A DNA stretch of 64,000 nt from Arthrobacter mangrovi (GCF_026011795.1 NZ_BRVS01000001.1:372001-436000); one strand, 5' to 3'; shown: positions 1 through 8,606, numbered from the stretch's first letter. Notes: generated by a model from the letters alone, not told the origin. A program made the numbers and translations.

Positions 1-48
1 CGATTTCGACGCCTTGTTCTCCACCCGGGTTTTTTGTGCAGTGTTCAT
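1..48 (-). CDS. Sugar ABC transporter permease, N-terminal fragment (cut by window edge)
   Basis: Only the first 16 codons (MNTAQKTRVENKASKS) are inside the window. The ATG at 48 overlaps the stop codon of the upstream ABC ATPase in an ATGA junction, so the two are translationally coupled. Ribose/xylose-type ATPases are normally followed by an RbsC-type permease, which is the basis of the call. The visible residues alone do not identify the family. Confidence 0.5.
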   Translation of the reverse strand, partial: MNTAQKTRVENKASKS

Positions 49-1550
49 GATGCTGCCCTTCCATAGCAGTAGGTCAGTAGCTGCTCCTCGTCGGCGCCCT
101 CGGCAGGAACCTCGCCGGATATCCGCCCCTCGTGCATCAGGATGATGCGGTCGGCCAGCCCGATCAGTTCCGGCAGTTCCGAACTGACCACGATGACCGC
201 AGTGCCCTGTGCCGCCAGGCGGCGTATCAGCCCGTAGATCTCGGACTTCGTGCCGACGTCGATGCCGCGCGTCGGTTCATCGAGCAGCAGGACTTTGGGA
301 TTGCGCGCCAGATACTTGGCCAGGACGACTTTCTGTTGGTTCCCTCCGGAGAGCTGGCCAACAATTTGCTGGGGTCCCCTGCTCTTGATCTGCAGCTCCG
401 CTATGGAGCCCGAGGCCAAGGACCTGATGCGGGAACCTGCGACCAGCCCCCACTTGCTGATCGCCTTCAAATTTCCGACGGCGATGTTCTCACCGATCGA
501 CTGGGACAGGACGACCCCCTGGCTGCGCCGTTCCTCCGGCACGAGCGCGATGCCGCGGTCCAGCGCGGCTGCCACCGTCCGGTGGCTGCACTCCTGCCCG
601 TCGAGGGCGATCCGTCCGGAGGAGGAACGCTGTGCGCCGGCAATCATGCGCAGCAATTCGCTGCGTCCGGAGCCGGCCAGCCCGCCGATGCCCAGTACTT
701 CGCCTGGCCTGACTGAGAACGAGACATCTTTGACCCGCCGGCCGGTCAGGCCGGACACTTCCACGGCCTTCCCCGCGCCTGGTACTCCCCGGGCCGGAAA
801 CAGCTCGTCCTGCCTGCGACCCACCATGGTGGAGATGACTTCGTCGATGGTTGTGTCCGCGACGTCCGTCGTCGTTATCACAGCGCCGTTGCGCATGATG
901 GTCGCCCGGTCGCACAGCTCGAACACTTCCTCCAGTCGGTGCGATACGTAAAGGATCGCTACGCCTTCGGCCTGCAGGCTCCGCAGCACCCTGAACAGGT
1001 CGCGGATTTCATGGTCGGTTAATGCAGCCGTGGGCTCGTCAAGGATCAGGACCTTCGCCTCGACGGCGATGGCCCGGGCGACGGCAACCATGGTCTGCTG
1101 CACCGGAGTAAGGCGGCCGGCCATGCGGTGGACGGGAATGTGTCCCTGGTTGAGCCGCTCGAGCTGCTTGCGCGCGGCACTTCGCAGTTCTTTCCAGTCG
1201 ACAAGTCCTGCACGGGTGGGCAGGTCGTCCCCCAGCACGATGTTCTCCGCGACCGAGACGTTCGGCACGATCGACAGTTCCTGGTACAGCGCGACGACGC
1301 CTGCTTTGTGGGCAGCACTGACACCTTTGAAGGCGGCAGGGGCGCCCTCCATCCGGATGCTGCCCGAATCCGGTGTATAGACGCCGGTGAGGACCTTGAT
1401 GAGGGTGCTCTTGCCCGCCCCGTTTTCGCCGAGCAGCGCATGGATCTCACCGGGGCGGATCCGGAGGTCGACACCGTTCAGGGCGAAGACGCCGTCGAAA
1501 TGCTTGGTGATGCCCTCGGCTTCGAGGACATGCTGAATTGTGGTGGTCAT
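45..1550 (-). CDS. Ribose/xylose-type sugar ABC transporter ATP-binding protein (two nucleotide-binding domains)
   Basis: This 501-residue protein has the duplicated architecture of RbsA/XylG/MglA ATPases, which power uptake of pentoses, galactosides or related sugars. Domain 1 has a Walker A (GENGAGKS, about residues 41-48) and a Walker B (LILDEPTAAL), with the degenerate signature (LTPVQQ) usual for this family. Domain 2 has a glycine-rich P-loop variant (GLAGSGRS), a full signature (LSGGNQQK) and LLLDEPTRGID. The ATG at 1550 gives the usual family length and has GGGATGG about ten bases upstream. An in-frame ATG at 1562 is the alternative. The gene lies between a short-chain dehydrogenase and a permease start, so it belongs to a carbohydrate operon. 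The substrate cannot be named from sequence. Confidence 0.9.
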   Translation of the reverse strand: MTTTIQHVLEAEGITKHFDGVFALNGVDLRIRPGEIHALLGENGAGKSTLIKVLTGVYTPDSGSIRMEGAPAAFKGVSAAHKAGVVALYQELSIVPNVSVAENIVLGDDLPTRAGLVDWKELRSAARKQLERLNQGHIPVHRMAGRLTPVQQTMVAVARAIAVEAKVLILDEPTAALTDHEIRDLFRVLRSLQAEGVAILYVSHRLEEVFELCDRATIMRNGAVITTTDVADTTIDEVISTMVGRRQDELFPARGVPGAGKAVEVSGLTGRRVKDVSFSVRPGEVLGIGGLAGSGRSELLRMIAGAQRSSSGRIALDGQECSHRTVAAALDRGIALVPEERRSQGVVLSQSIGENIAVGNLKAISKWGLVAGSRIRSLASGSIAELQIKSRGPQQIVGQLSGGNQQKVVLAKYLARNPKVLLLDEPTRGIDVGTKSEIYGLIRRLAAQGTAVIVVSSELPELIGLADRIILMHEGRISGEVPAEGADEEQLLTYCYGRAAS

Positions 1551-1608
1551 CGTGTGGTCCATCCCTAGGTCTGGAGTGAAGGCCGGAGGAAATGCGCGCC
1601 GGTGCCGC

Positions 1609-2496
1609 TCAGCGCGCGTGCGATAGGGCCAGGGCGCCGCCGTCAATGACATAGGCCCCGCCAGTCATGAAACTGGAAGCCCTGGAGGCCAGCAGGAGTG
1701 CAAGCCCTTTCATTTCCTCCGGGTCCGCCATCCGGCCGAGCGGGATCGTCTGCGCCCACAGGCCGTTGAGCTCCGGAACGTCCAGGGCCCCTTCGCCGGC
1801 AATATTCGTCCTGAACGGGCCAGGTGCAATGGCATTGATCCGCACGCCGCGCGGAGCCAGTTCGAGCGCTGCCTGCCGGACGATATTCAGGACAGCTGCC
1901 TTAGTGGCGACGTAGGCATAGCCGACCATTGGATCCGCGCGGAAGCCGGCGGTGGATGCTGTGACCACGATCCTGCCGCCGTCGGCGATCCGCCCTGATA
2001 CGGCCTTAAGCGTGTTGAAGACCCCATTCAGGTTTACGTCGATAACGGCGTTCCAGTCATCCTGCGGCGTCCCGGTCAGGGTACCGCCGGCTTCCGTGAA
2101 ACCAGGCCCGCGGGAGATGCCGGCGTTGGCGAAAGCGATGTCCAGCCTTCCGAACCGGCCCCTGATACCCTCCACCGCAGAGGCGATCGATTCCGGCGCC
2201 GAAACGTCGGCGGCGATGCCGAACGTTTTCCCGCCGCAGGCCGCTATGCCGGCCGCGACCGATTCGATCCGGTCCTGGTCAACATCAATGAGCCCGACGT
2301 TGGCTCCCGCTTGGGCGAGGATTTCTGCAATGGCCTTCCCCAGTCCGCTGCCGGCCCCCGTCACGACGGCCGCTTCCCCGGACAGGTCGAACATTTCCCG
2401 GATACTCTGCGGTGTTGCGGCATGCTCCATTTGGGCAGTAGACATCGTCGTCCGCACGTCCTTTTTGTCGGTGATCGCTTGGCCGGAAAGCTGCAT
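1609..2496 (-). CDS. Short-chain dehydrogenase/reductase (classical SDR)
   Basis: An NAD(P)-dependent oxidoreductase of 295 residues, probably acting on a sugar or polyol carried by the adjacent ABC transporter (inferred from context). The Rossmann glycine motif TGAGSGLG is at about 46-53, ANAG follows at about 123, and the catalytic triad is Ser181, Tyr195, Lys199 (YVATK). The C-terminal DGGALALSHAR segment is typical of the family. The start at 2496 is supported by GGAAGG upstream. A later ATG at 2445 would give 278 residues and is closer to the average SDR length. It lies 58 bases upstream of the ATPase on the same strand. Confidence 0.85.
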   Translation of the reverse strand: MQLSGQAITDKKDVRTTMSTAQMEHAATPQSIREMFDLSGEAAVVTGAGSGLGKAIAEILAQAGANVGLIDVDQDRIESVAAGIAACGGKTFGIAADVSAPESIASAVEGIRGRFGRLDIAFANAGISRGPGFTEAGGTLTGTPQDDWNAVIDVNLNGVFNTLKAVSGRIADGGRIVVTASTAGFRADPMVGYAYVATKAAVLNIVRQAALELAPRGVRINAIAPGPFRTNIAGEGALDVPELNGLWAQTIPLGRMADPEEMKGLALLLASRASSFMTGGAYVIDGGALALSHAR

Positions 2497-2568
2497 CGCG
2501 CCAGCCTTCCGGGGCCTGCTGGCCTGTCCCAGAGCGTATTAGTGATCCATGTCACCGGCATCCAGCAG

Positions 2569-2597
2569 CCGTGCACGCCAGTATCGAATCCGTGCAC
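2569..2597. promoter_or_regulatory. Candidate AraC-type operator upstream of the regulator gene
   Basis: Two direct copies of CCGTGCAC start 21 bases apart (2569 and 2590), two helical turns, as expected for an AraC-family dimer. The second copy is embedded in TCGAATCCGTGCA (2584-2596). That 13-mer recurs exactly, inverted, at 3898-3910 upstream of the dioxygenase operon. The site lies in the 260-bp gap between the divergent SDR and AraC-type genes. Confidence 0.55.
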
Positions 2598-2756
2598 TGC
2601 TCGACGCGCCGCCACCCGGCCCGCGGCACCAACCACCACCACTGCTTCATATGTGACGCGCGGCACAAGCGGCACGCTAGAATGCATCAACCCGTCAGTC
2701 GTGCAGCGCGGCGGCCGGGACAGGATTCGCCAGGCATTCCGGGGAGGATGTTTGCA

Positions 2757-3740
2757 ATGGCTCTTGCCGATTCAGTAGTAGCTCCGCGCCCTATCCTGCG
2801 GACGGACCAGCCCGTGACATTCAGCGGTTGGGGCGATACCGTGGCGCGGTCGCTGCTCAGCTTTGAGTTCGACTTCGAGGAGCCCCAGTCATTCAAGGGC
2901 GTGGTGAAGAGTAAGCCTTTCGCGGACCTTGAATTCATCGACATGGTCTGTGGCCGCCATGCCGCCTACCGCGACGCGTCCAAGATCGAACAGGGCCAGC
3001 GTCCCGAGTACCTGATGACGCTCCAGCTTTCGGGTGAATTCCGGCTGACCCAGGAGGGCCGGACCGCCGTCCTCAAGCCGGGGCACTTCACGTTCTACGA
3101 TTCGACGAAACCGGCTGCGCTCGAGAGCAGCGATGACTACCGCTCGCTGTGCATCAAATTCCCGAAGAAACTCATCGGCCCGGCCGGTGACGCCGTGAGC
3201 GAGCTGACCGCGACCCGCATCGACGCCGACTCCGGCCTGGCCCCCTCGGTCTGGGCGCTCCTGAGCACACTCAACGAAACACTGGATACAGTCTCCAATG
3301 TCAACCGGTATTCGACAGTCAGCGGTGTCATGAACCTGGTCGGAACGATGCTCGCCAGCCACGTCGGCCCGCCCGCATCAGCACACCCCAAAGAAACCCG
3401 AGCATCTCTCCTGCAGCGCATCCACCAGTACATTGACGAACATTTGGCCAATCCGGAACTGGGTCCGCAGGAAGTCGCCGGCGCGCACTTCATCTCGGTG
3501 CGGTACCTCCACAGCCTCTTCCAGGACAGCGGGTCCAGTGCGGCGGCATGGATCCGCGACCGGCGGGTGGAGCGCTGCCGCATTGATCTGGCAGACCCGG
3601 CACTGGCCAACGTGCCGGCAGCGGCCATCGCCCGCCGCTGGGGCTTCAAAGGCGCCTCGCACTTCGGCCAGATCTTCAAAGCGGCCACAGGGCTGACGCC
3701 GGCGGAATTCCGGCACCACGCCCTCACAGGAATCCACTGA
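2757..3740 (+). CDS. AraC-family transcriptional regulator
   Basis: A 327-residue regulator. The first roughly 210 residues form the cupin-like ligand-binding region of the AraC_binding_2 type seen in regulators of aromatic catabolism. The last roughly 100 residues carry two helix-turn-helix units, including the conserved IARRWGFKGASHFGQIFKAATGLTPAEFR. GGGGAGG nine bases ahead of the ATG at 2757 selects this start over an upstream in-frame one. It is transcribed toward the dioxygenase operon 276 bases downstream, and a shared upstream motif suggests that it controls both itself and that operon. The inducer is unknown, though a phenolic compound is likely from context. Confidence 0.88.
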   Translation: MALADSVVAPRPILRTDQPVTFSGWGDTVARSLLSFEFDFEEPQSFKGVVKSKPFADLEFIDMVCGRHAAYRDASKIEQGQRPEYLMTLQLSGEFRLTQEGRTAVLKPGHFTFYDSTKPAALESSDDYRSLCIKFPKKLIGPAGDAVSELTATRIDADSGLAPSVWALLSTLNETLDTVSNVNRYSTVSGVMNLVGTMLASHVGPPASAHPKETRASLLQRIHQYIDEHLANPELGPQEVAGAHFISVRYLHSLFQDSGSSAAAWIRDRRVERCRIDLADPALANVPAAAIARRWGFKGASHFGQIFKAATGLTPAEFRHHALTGIH

Positions 3741-3897
3741 TCCCGCCCCTCTCCTGACGTGCCCTGACCGGCTGCCGCCTCCATTCGCCCTGCCCATGAC
3801 GTCCGTTCGCGCAGTGCGCCGGGCATCCTTCCACCTCTGCCCGCTTCTCGTGTGCCGTCGTCCTGCCCTATGGGGACACCGTGGCTTTCGCGAACGC

Positions 3898-3910
3898 TGC
3901 ACGGATTCGA
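3898..3910. promoter_or_regulatory. Candidate AraC-type operator upstream of the ring-cleavage operon
   Basis: TGCACGGATTCGA is the exact reverse complement of the 13-mer at 2584-2596 in front of the AraC-type gene. It lies 107 bases before the dioxygenase ATG, in a gene-free 276-bp spacer that otherwise contains only unassigned sequence. The position suits an activator site upstream of a promoter near 3940-3960. Confidence 0.5.
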
Positions 3911-4016
3911 CATTGGTGGTCACTCTCAGGTGATTTCAGTGATCTGGATCATAACTACGGTGGTGCCAACCCCGTAGAAAACAACCGGGTCCAGCCCCTG
4001 TCAAAGGAGACAAACC

Positions 4017-4970
4017 ATGGCTTATGTTGAAGGTTCGCACCACGTGACCTTGTCTGTCGGCGGTGCACAGGAGGACGTGGACTTCCACGTCAAGACCTTG
4101 GGCATGCGCTTCATCAAGCGCACGGTGCTCTTCGACGGCTCCAAGCCGATCTACCACCTGTACTACTCCAACGCCAACGGCGATCCCTCGTCGGTGGTCA
4201 CCACCTTCCCGTGGGCCCAGGCCGGCCTGCACGGCAAGCGCGGCACGAACCAGGCCCGCGAAGTGCTGCTCTCCGTTCCCGATGGCTCGCTGGATTTCTG
4301 GCAGAAGCGCCTGACCGAGCACAAGGTCGAGGTCGAGAACATCGAGCGGTTCGACCAGCGGCGCCTGGCCTTCCGCCACCCCTCGGGCATCGAATACGTC
4401 TTTGTCCCCACCGTCGGCGACGAGCGCGAAGGCTTCGCCGGCAACGGCGTCCCGGCCGAACACGCCATCCACGGCATCCACGGCGTCGGCATCCACGTCA
4501 CCACCCCGGAGCGCATGGTCGACTTCGCCAATGACACCTTCTTCTCCCAGGGCAACATCTCCGAAGACGGCGACCTCGCCCGGTTCCAGGTCGGCAACGC
4601 CAAGTACGGCAACCACGTCGAACTGACCGCGAACATCAGCGAGGACCAGGGCACCTGGCACTACGGCGCCGGTACCTACCACCACTTCGCCTGGAACCTG
4701 GACACCCTCAAGAACCAGGACGACGTCAAATTCGAGATCGAGGGCGCCGGCTACACCGACATCTCCGAACTCAAGGACCGCAAGTACTTCAAGTCCGTGT
4801 ACGTCCGCACCCCGGGCGGCGCCCTCTTCGAACTGGCCGTCACCCACGAGGACGGCGGCTGGACCTGCGACGAGTCCCCGCAGGAACTGGGCAGCGCGTT
4901 CCAGCTGCCGGAGCAGTTCGAGCACCGCCGGGCGGAAATCTTCGAACAGCTCGAGCACATCGACGTCTAG
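4017..4970 (+). CDS. VOC-family ring-cleaving dioxygenase (LinE/PcpA/MhqO-like, hydroquinone type)
   Basis: A 317-residue Fe(II) extradiol-type dioxygenase of the vicinal-oxygen-chelate fold with two glyoxalase-like modules (about 5-135 and 150-280). Likely metal ligands are His9 in GSHHVTL, His222 or His223 in TYHHFAW and Glu272 in GGALFELA, in the order known for PcpA and LinE. Those enzymes cleave (chloro)hydroquinones rather than catechols, so hydroquinone or a substituted derivative is the inferred substrate. AAAGGAG lies eight bases before the ATG. It is the first gene of a co-directional cluster with a flavin monooxygenase, a flavin reductase and two hydrolases, consistent with hydroxylation followed by ring opening. 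Confidence 0.88.
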   Translation: MAYVEGSHHVTLSVGGAQEDVDFHVKTLGMRFIKRTVLFDGSKPIYHLYYSNANGDPSSVVTTFPWAQAGLHGKRGTNQAREVLLSVPDGSLDFWQKRLTEHKVEVENIERFDQRRLAFRHPSGIEYVFVPTVGDEREGFAGNGVPAEHAIHGIHGVGIHVTTPERMVDFANDTFFSQGNISEDGDLARFQVGNAKYGNHVELTANISEDQGTWHYGAGTYHHFAWNLDTLKNQDDVKFEIEGAGYTDISELKDRKYFKSVYVRTPGGALFELAVTHEDGGWTCDESPQELGSAFQLPEQFEHRRAEIFEQLEHIDV

Positions 4971-4996
4971 GCCACCTTCGGACCAAGGAGAACATC

Positions 4997-6187
4997 ATGA
5001 CTGAACAGACCCTCGCCACGTCCCGCCTGCATGTCAGCGATGAGTTCGATGCCCTCATGGAGCGCCTCGACGCCATCACGCCGCTGCTGAAGGCGAACGC
5101 AGACGCAAATGAAGCCGGCGGCCGGCTCACCCCCGAGGTGGAAGCCGCGCTGAAGGAATCCGGTGCCTACAAGGTCGGCATCCCCCGCAGCCTGGGCGGC
5201 TACGAATTCTCGCCCCGGCAGGTCATCCAGGCCATCGAGAAGATTTCCTACGCCGACGCGTCCGCAGGGTGGGTCTTCATGGCCCTGCAGATGATCACCG
5301 GCACCACCGCCGCGTGGCTGCCGGCAGAAGCGACCGCCGAGCTGTTCCCCAACGGGGAGGACTACGCGCTCATCGCCGGCCAGGGCACGCGCCTGGGCAA
5401 GGCGGTAAAGGCCGACGGCGGCTACCGGCTTTCCGGGTCCTGGTCCTTTGCCTCGGGCATGCACCAGGCCACGCACATCCACACCGCCGCCTTCTGCGAG
5501 GAGACCGGCCAGGCGCTGGTCTTCACCCTGCCGAAGGAGCAGGCGACCCTCATCGACAATTGGGACGTCATGGGTCTGAGGGCCACCGGCTCGATCGACT
5601 ACGTGATTGAGGACGTCTTCGTGCCGGAGAGCTACGTCTACGAGGTGTCCACTATGGATTCCCTGAACGGCGGCGCCATCTACCATCTGGGCCTGGCCAA
5701 CATGTCCGGCATCTGCCACACCGGCTGGGCGCTCGGCGTCGCACGCCGCGTGCTGGACGAGATGAAGGACCTCGCCCGGAAGAAGTCGGGTGCTCCCGGT
5801 GCCACGGTGGACACCGACCAGTTCCACGCGGCCTTCGCACAGGCCGAGGCCAAGCTCCGCTCCGCGCGGGCCCTGGTGATGGAAACCTGGGCGGACAACG
5901 AGGCGACCCTGGACAGGGGCGAGCTGCTCTCCACCGAGCAGGAAACCCTGACCCGGCTGACGCTGAACAACACCACCTGGTCCGCGCACGACGTCGTCAT
6001 GACCGTGTACAAGTGGGCCGCCACCGCCGCGCTGCGTTCCGGCGACCTGCAGCGCTTCTTCCGCGACATGCACGCCGGCACCCAGCACGTCACCTCCGGT
6101 CCGGTGGTCCTGCAGAACTGCGGCCGCCACCTGGCCGGGCTGGCGCCCAACGCCCACTGGGTCTTCCTCGAACTGCAGGACCAGTAG
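4997..6187 (+). CDS. Flavin-dependent monooxygenase, acyl-CoA-dehydrogenase fold (HsaA/HpaB-like oxygenase component)
   Basis: A 396-residue protein with the acyl-CoA dehydrogenase fold: helical N-terminus with GIPRSLGGYE, a beta-barrel middle around GSWSFASG and VMGLRATGS, and a helical C-terminus. Group D two-component monooxygenases such as HsaA use this fold to hydroxylate phenols with reduced flavin from a partner reductase, and such a reductase is the next gene. A true acyl-CoA dehydrogenase is less likely in this setting. AAGGAG precedes the ATG by eight bases, and the gap to the dioxygenase is 26 bases. The hydroxylated product would feed the dioxygenase (inferred). Confidence 0.82.
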   Translation: MTEQTLATSRLHVSDEFDALMERLDAITPLLKANADANEAGGRLTPEVEAALKESGAYKVGIPRSLGGYEFSPRQVIQAIEKISYADASAGWVFMALQMITGTTAAWLPAEATAELFPNGEDYALIAGQGTRLGKAVKADGGYRLSGSWSFASGMHQATHIHTAAFCEETGQALVFTLPKEQATLIDNWDVMGLRATGSIDYVIEDVFVPESYVYEVSTMDSLNGGAIYHLGLANMSGICHTGWALGVARRVLDEMKDLARKKSGAPGATVDTDQFHAAFAQAEAKLRSARALVMETWADNEATLDRGELLSTEQETLTRLTLNNTTWSAHDVVMTVYKWAATAALRSGDLQRFFRDMHAGTQHVTSGPVVLQNCGRHLAGLAPNAHWVFLELQDQ

Positions 6188-6199
6188 GCTCTCCGCCGC

Positions 6200-6228
6200 G
6201 GCGTGCCGGCCCCTTCGGCCGGCACGCC
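6200..6228 (+). terminator. Strong intra-operon hairpin
   Basis: A perfect 12-bp inverted repeat (6200-6211 and 6217-6228, arm GGCGTGCCGGCC) encloses the loop CCTTC. It sits just after the monooxygenase stop and before the reductase. There is almost no T-tract, so partial termination or mRNA 3'-end stabilisation is as plausible as full termination. Confidence 0.6.
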
Positions 6229-6261
6229 TTCGACCATCTCCTCCGACTCCAGGAGCTCCCC

Positions 6262-6828
6262 ATGCCCTGCACTTCCACCCAGGCCACCGACCGCCCGGCC
6301 GCGCACTTCGACCAGCTGCTCGCCGCGGAGGACTTCAAGGCGGCCTTCCGCAACCACCCGGCCGGCGTCTCCATCGTCACCGCCGACCCCGGCGACGGCC
6401 CCGTCGGCCTCACCGCCACCTCGGTCTTCTCCGTCTCAGCCAATCCCCCGCTGCTCGTGTTCTCGCTCTCCGGGCACTCCTCCTCGGCGCCTGCCCTCAG
6501 GAGGGCGGAAACCGTCGTCGTGCACTTGCTGGGTGCGGACCAGCTGGAGCTGGCGAAGACGTTCTCCACCAGCGGGATCGACCGCTTCGCGGACGCCGGC
6601 AGCTGGACCCGGCTGGTCACCGGCGAACCGGTCCTTCCCTCGGCCAACGCGTGGCTGCGCGGGAAGATCGTGAACCAGATGGAGGCCGGCGATTCGACCG
6701 TGGTCGCCGTCCAGGTCCTGCAGGCCAAGGTGCCCGACGACGAGGCCCGCGCCGCCGGGCAGTCGCGCCCGCTGGTCTACCACAACCGCACCTGGCACCA
6801 CCTCGGCGACCATTCGGCCCTCTCATGA
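6262..6828 (+). CDS. Flavin reductase (HpaC/HsaB-like reductase component)
   Basis: A 188-residue FMN-binding split-barrel flavin reductase that would supply reduced flavin to the upstream monooxygenase. Diagnostic segments are FRNHPAGVSIVTA near the N-terminus, GLTATSVFSVSANPPLLVFSL in the flavin-binding strand and the C-terminal PLVYHNRTWHHL. AGGAGCTCCCC directly before the ATG at 6262 fixes the start. The end overlaps the next gene in an ATGA junction. A hairpin between the monooxygenase and this gene may set the ratio of oxygenase to reductase. Confidence 0.88.
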   Translation: MPCTSTQATDRPAAHFDQLLAAEDFKAAFRNHPAGVSIVTADPGDGPVGLTATSVFSVSANPPLLVFSLSGHSSSAPALRRAETVVVHLLGADQLELAKTFSTSGIDRFADAGSWTRLVTGEPVLPSANAWLRGKIVNQMEAGDSTVVAVQVLQAKVPDDEARAAGQSRPLVYHNRTWHHLGDHSALS

Positions 6829-7475
6829 CACCCAACCCGCACCTCGAGCAGGAGCCGGTGTTCCACGGGACCGCGCTGGACGAAGCCGGCCTCGCCGTCC
6901 TCGCAGTCCACGGCAGGGGTCAGTCCCCCGCCTTCATGCAGGACCTGGCGGACCGGATCGGGCTGCCCGGCCTCGGCTACCTGATGCCCGCGGCGGCCGG
7001 CGGCACTTGGTATCCCGGCGGCTTCATGCAGCCGGTCGATGACAACCAGCCGCACCTCGACTACGCGCTGGAGGCCGTCGGCGCCCAGCTCGACCGGCTG
7101 CGCGCCCGCGGCTTCGGCCCGGAGCGGACCGTGCTGCTGGGCTTCTCGCAGGGCGCCTGCCTGCTCTCGGAGTACCTGCTGCGCCACCAGGACCGCTACG
7201 CCGCCGCCATCCTGCACACCGGCGGCTATCTCGGCCCGGAGGAACACGGCTGGCCGGAGGAATCAGGGCTCGAGGGCGTGCCCGTCCTCCTCGCCTCGGC
7301 TACCGAAGACGCCTGGGTGCCGCTGCCGCGGATCGAAGCCACCGCCGTCGCACTCTCCAAGGCGGGCGCCGCCGTCGAACTCACCACCTATGACGATCCC
7401 GAACACCACATCAACGACGATGCCGTCGACCGCATGCGCCGCCTCCTGCGCGCGCTCACCACGAAGGAGTCCTGA
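6825..7475 (+). CDS. Alpha/beta hydrolase, phospholipase/carboxylesterase type (MhqD-like)
   Basis: A 216-residue serine hydrolase with oxyanion motif VHGRGQ, nucleophile Ser108 in GFSQGA, a probable acid Asp162 (ATEDAWVP) and a histidine at 194-195 (DPEHHI). This is the small carboxylesterase family that contains MhqD, which accompanies the ring-cleaving dioxygenase MhqO in Bacillus hydroquinone/quinone resistance operons. The pairing with a LinE/MhqO-like dioxygenase here repeats that association. Start and stop are coupled to its neighbours by ATGA and an immediately adjacent ATG. The exact ester or thioester substrate is unknown. Confidence 0.82.
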   Translation: MTPNPHLEQEPVFHGTALDEAGLAVLAVHGRGQSPAFMQDLADRIGLPGLGYLMPAAAGGTWYPGGFMQPVDDNQPHLDYALEAVGAQLDRLRARGFGPERTVLLGFSQGACLLSEYLLRHQDRYAAAILHTGGYLGPEEHGWPEESGLEGVPVLLASATEDAWVPLPRIEATAVALSKAGAAVELTTYDDPEHHINDDAVDRMRRLLRALTTKES

Positions 7476-8480
7476 ATGTCCGCAGCACCCCACCTCTCCG
7501 AAACCCCTGTGGTCACTTCGCGCCGCGGACAGTTCTGGGTGCCCGGGGAGAGAGTCACGACGCCGGGAGGCACCGTCCAGCGCGCGCCCATGTTCGTCAT
7601 GTGGGAGGCGCCGGAAACCATTACCCGGCCCTACCCGCTCGTGCTGGTGCACGGCGGCGGCGGCCAGGGCACCGACTGGACCGGCACGCCGGACGGACGG
7701 CCGGGCTGGGCCCAGCGGTTCGTCGAGGCAGGCTTCGCCGTCTACGTCGTGGACCGCCCAGCGCACGGCCGCTCGCCGTACCACCCGGACATCGTCGGGC
7801 CGATGGGCGGCGCCTTCCCGTACGAGGCCGCCGGCGGGCTGTTCCTGCCCGAGGAAGCGGCCGGCGCGCAGACCCAGTGGGGCTACGACCGGGAGGTCGG
7901 CGCCTGGCATTTGGACCAGCTGACGGCGTCCATGGGGCCGCTGCCGGCCGACCTCGCGGAATCGCAGGCCATGGACGCGGACCGCCTCGCCGCGCTGCTC
8001 GACCTGATCGGACCGGCCGTGCTGGTCACGCATTCCGCCGGCGGTCCCGCCGGCTGGCTGGCGGCCGACGCCCGCCCTGACCTGGTCAAGGCGATCGCCG
8101 CGATCGAACCCGTCGGCCCGCCCTTCGCGGAGCTGCCCGGCATGGGCACGCTCTCGTGGGGGCTGACCTCAGCCCCGATCGGGTACCGGCAGCAGTTCGC
8201 CAGCGCCGACGAAGCGCGGGAGGCTGATCCCGACACCTTCGCCATTCCCGGCCTGGAGGGCAAGCCGGTGGCCGTGGTCGTGGGAAGCGCCTCGCCCTTC
8301 GCCGCCTTCGAGCCGGCGGTCGTGTCCTTCCTGCAGGCCGCCGGGGCCGAGGCCGAGCTGCTGCCGTTGAAGGAACACGGCATCGAGGGCAACGGCCATG
8401 GCCTGATCTTCGAATCCAACTCGGACGAGACGGTCAAGCCCGTCATTGCATGGATCGAGGCGCACTCCCCGCAAGGGTGA
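7476..8480 (+). CDS. Alpha/beta hydrolase (esterase family)
   Basis: A 334-residue hydrolase with oxyanion segment VLVHGGGGQGTDW, nucleophile Ser187 in THSAGGPAG and a C-terminal histidine in GNGHGLIF. The fold resembles secreted or cytosolic esterases that accept bulky substrates. No signal peptide is seen. It begins immediately after the stop of the preceding hydrolase (TGA then ATG, no gap) with GAAGGAG upstream, so it is the last gene of the aromatic operon. It could de-esterify the growth substrate or hydrolyse a ring-cleavage product. The sequence does not decide between these. Confidence 0.8.
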   Translation: MSAAPHLSETPVVTSRRGQFWVPGERVTTPGGTVQRAPMFVMWEAPETITRPYPLVLVHGGGGQGTDWTGTPDGRPGWAQRFVEAGFAVYVVDRPAHGRSPYHPDIVGPMGGAFPYEAAGGLFLPEEAAGAQTQWGYDREVGAWHLDQLTASMGPLPADLAESQAMDADRLAALLDLIGPAVLVTHSAGGPAGWLAADARPDLVKAIAAIEPVGPPFAELPGMGTLSWGLTSAPIGYRQQFASADEAREADPDTFAIPGLEGKPVAVVVGSASPFAAFEPAVVSFLQAAGAEAELLPLKEHGIEGNGHGLIFESNSDETVKPVIAWIEAHSPQG

Positions 8481-8519
8481 CGCGGACAGGGTACCCGGCC
8501 CGCCGCCGTCGTTCAGTCC

Positions 8520-8548
8520 GTGCCGCCCGGTCATCAGCCGGGCGGCAC
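8520..8548 (+). terminator. Hairpin terminator after the aromatic operon
   Basis: A perfect 11-bp inverted repeat (GTGCCGCCCGG at 8520-8530, complement at 8538-8548) has a 7-base loop. It lies 39 bases beyond the last hydrolase stop and ahead of the GntR-type gene. No T-tract follows, which is common in high-GC actinobacteria. Confidence 0.65.
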
Positions 8549-8606
8549 GGCGCCGGGAGGTGCCGCCCACATAGAATGGGCAGGTGACATTTACCCGGGG
8601 GACGGC

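Noticed and set aside
4967-6157. A 396-codon minus-strand frame opposite the monooxygenase
   Set aside because: It is an antisense shadow of the same length as the real gene, with Gly/Val/His-rich composition and no ribosome site.
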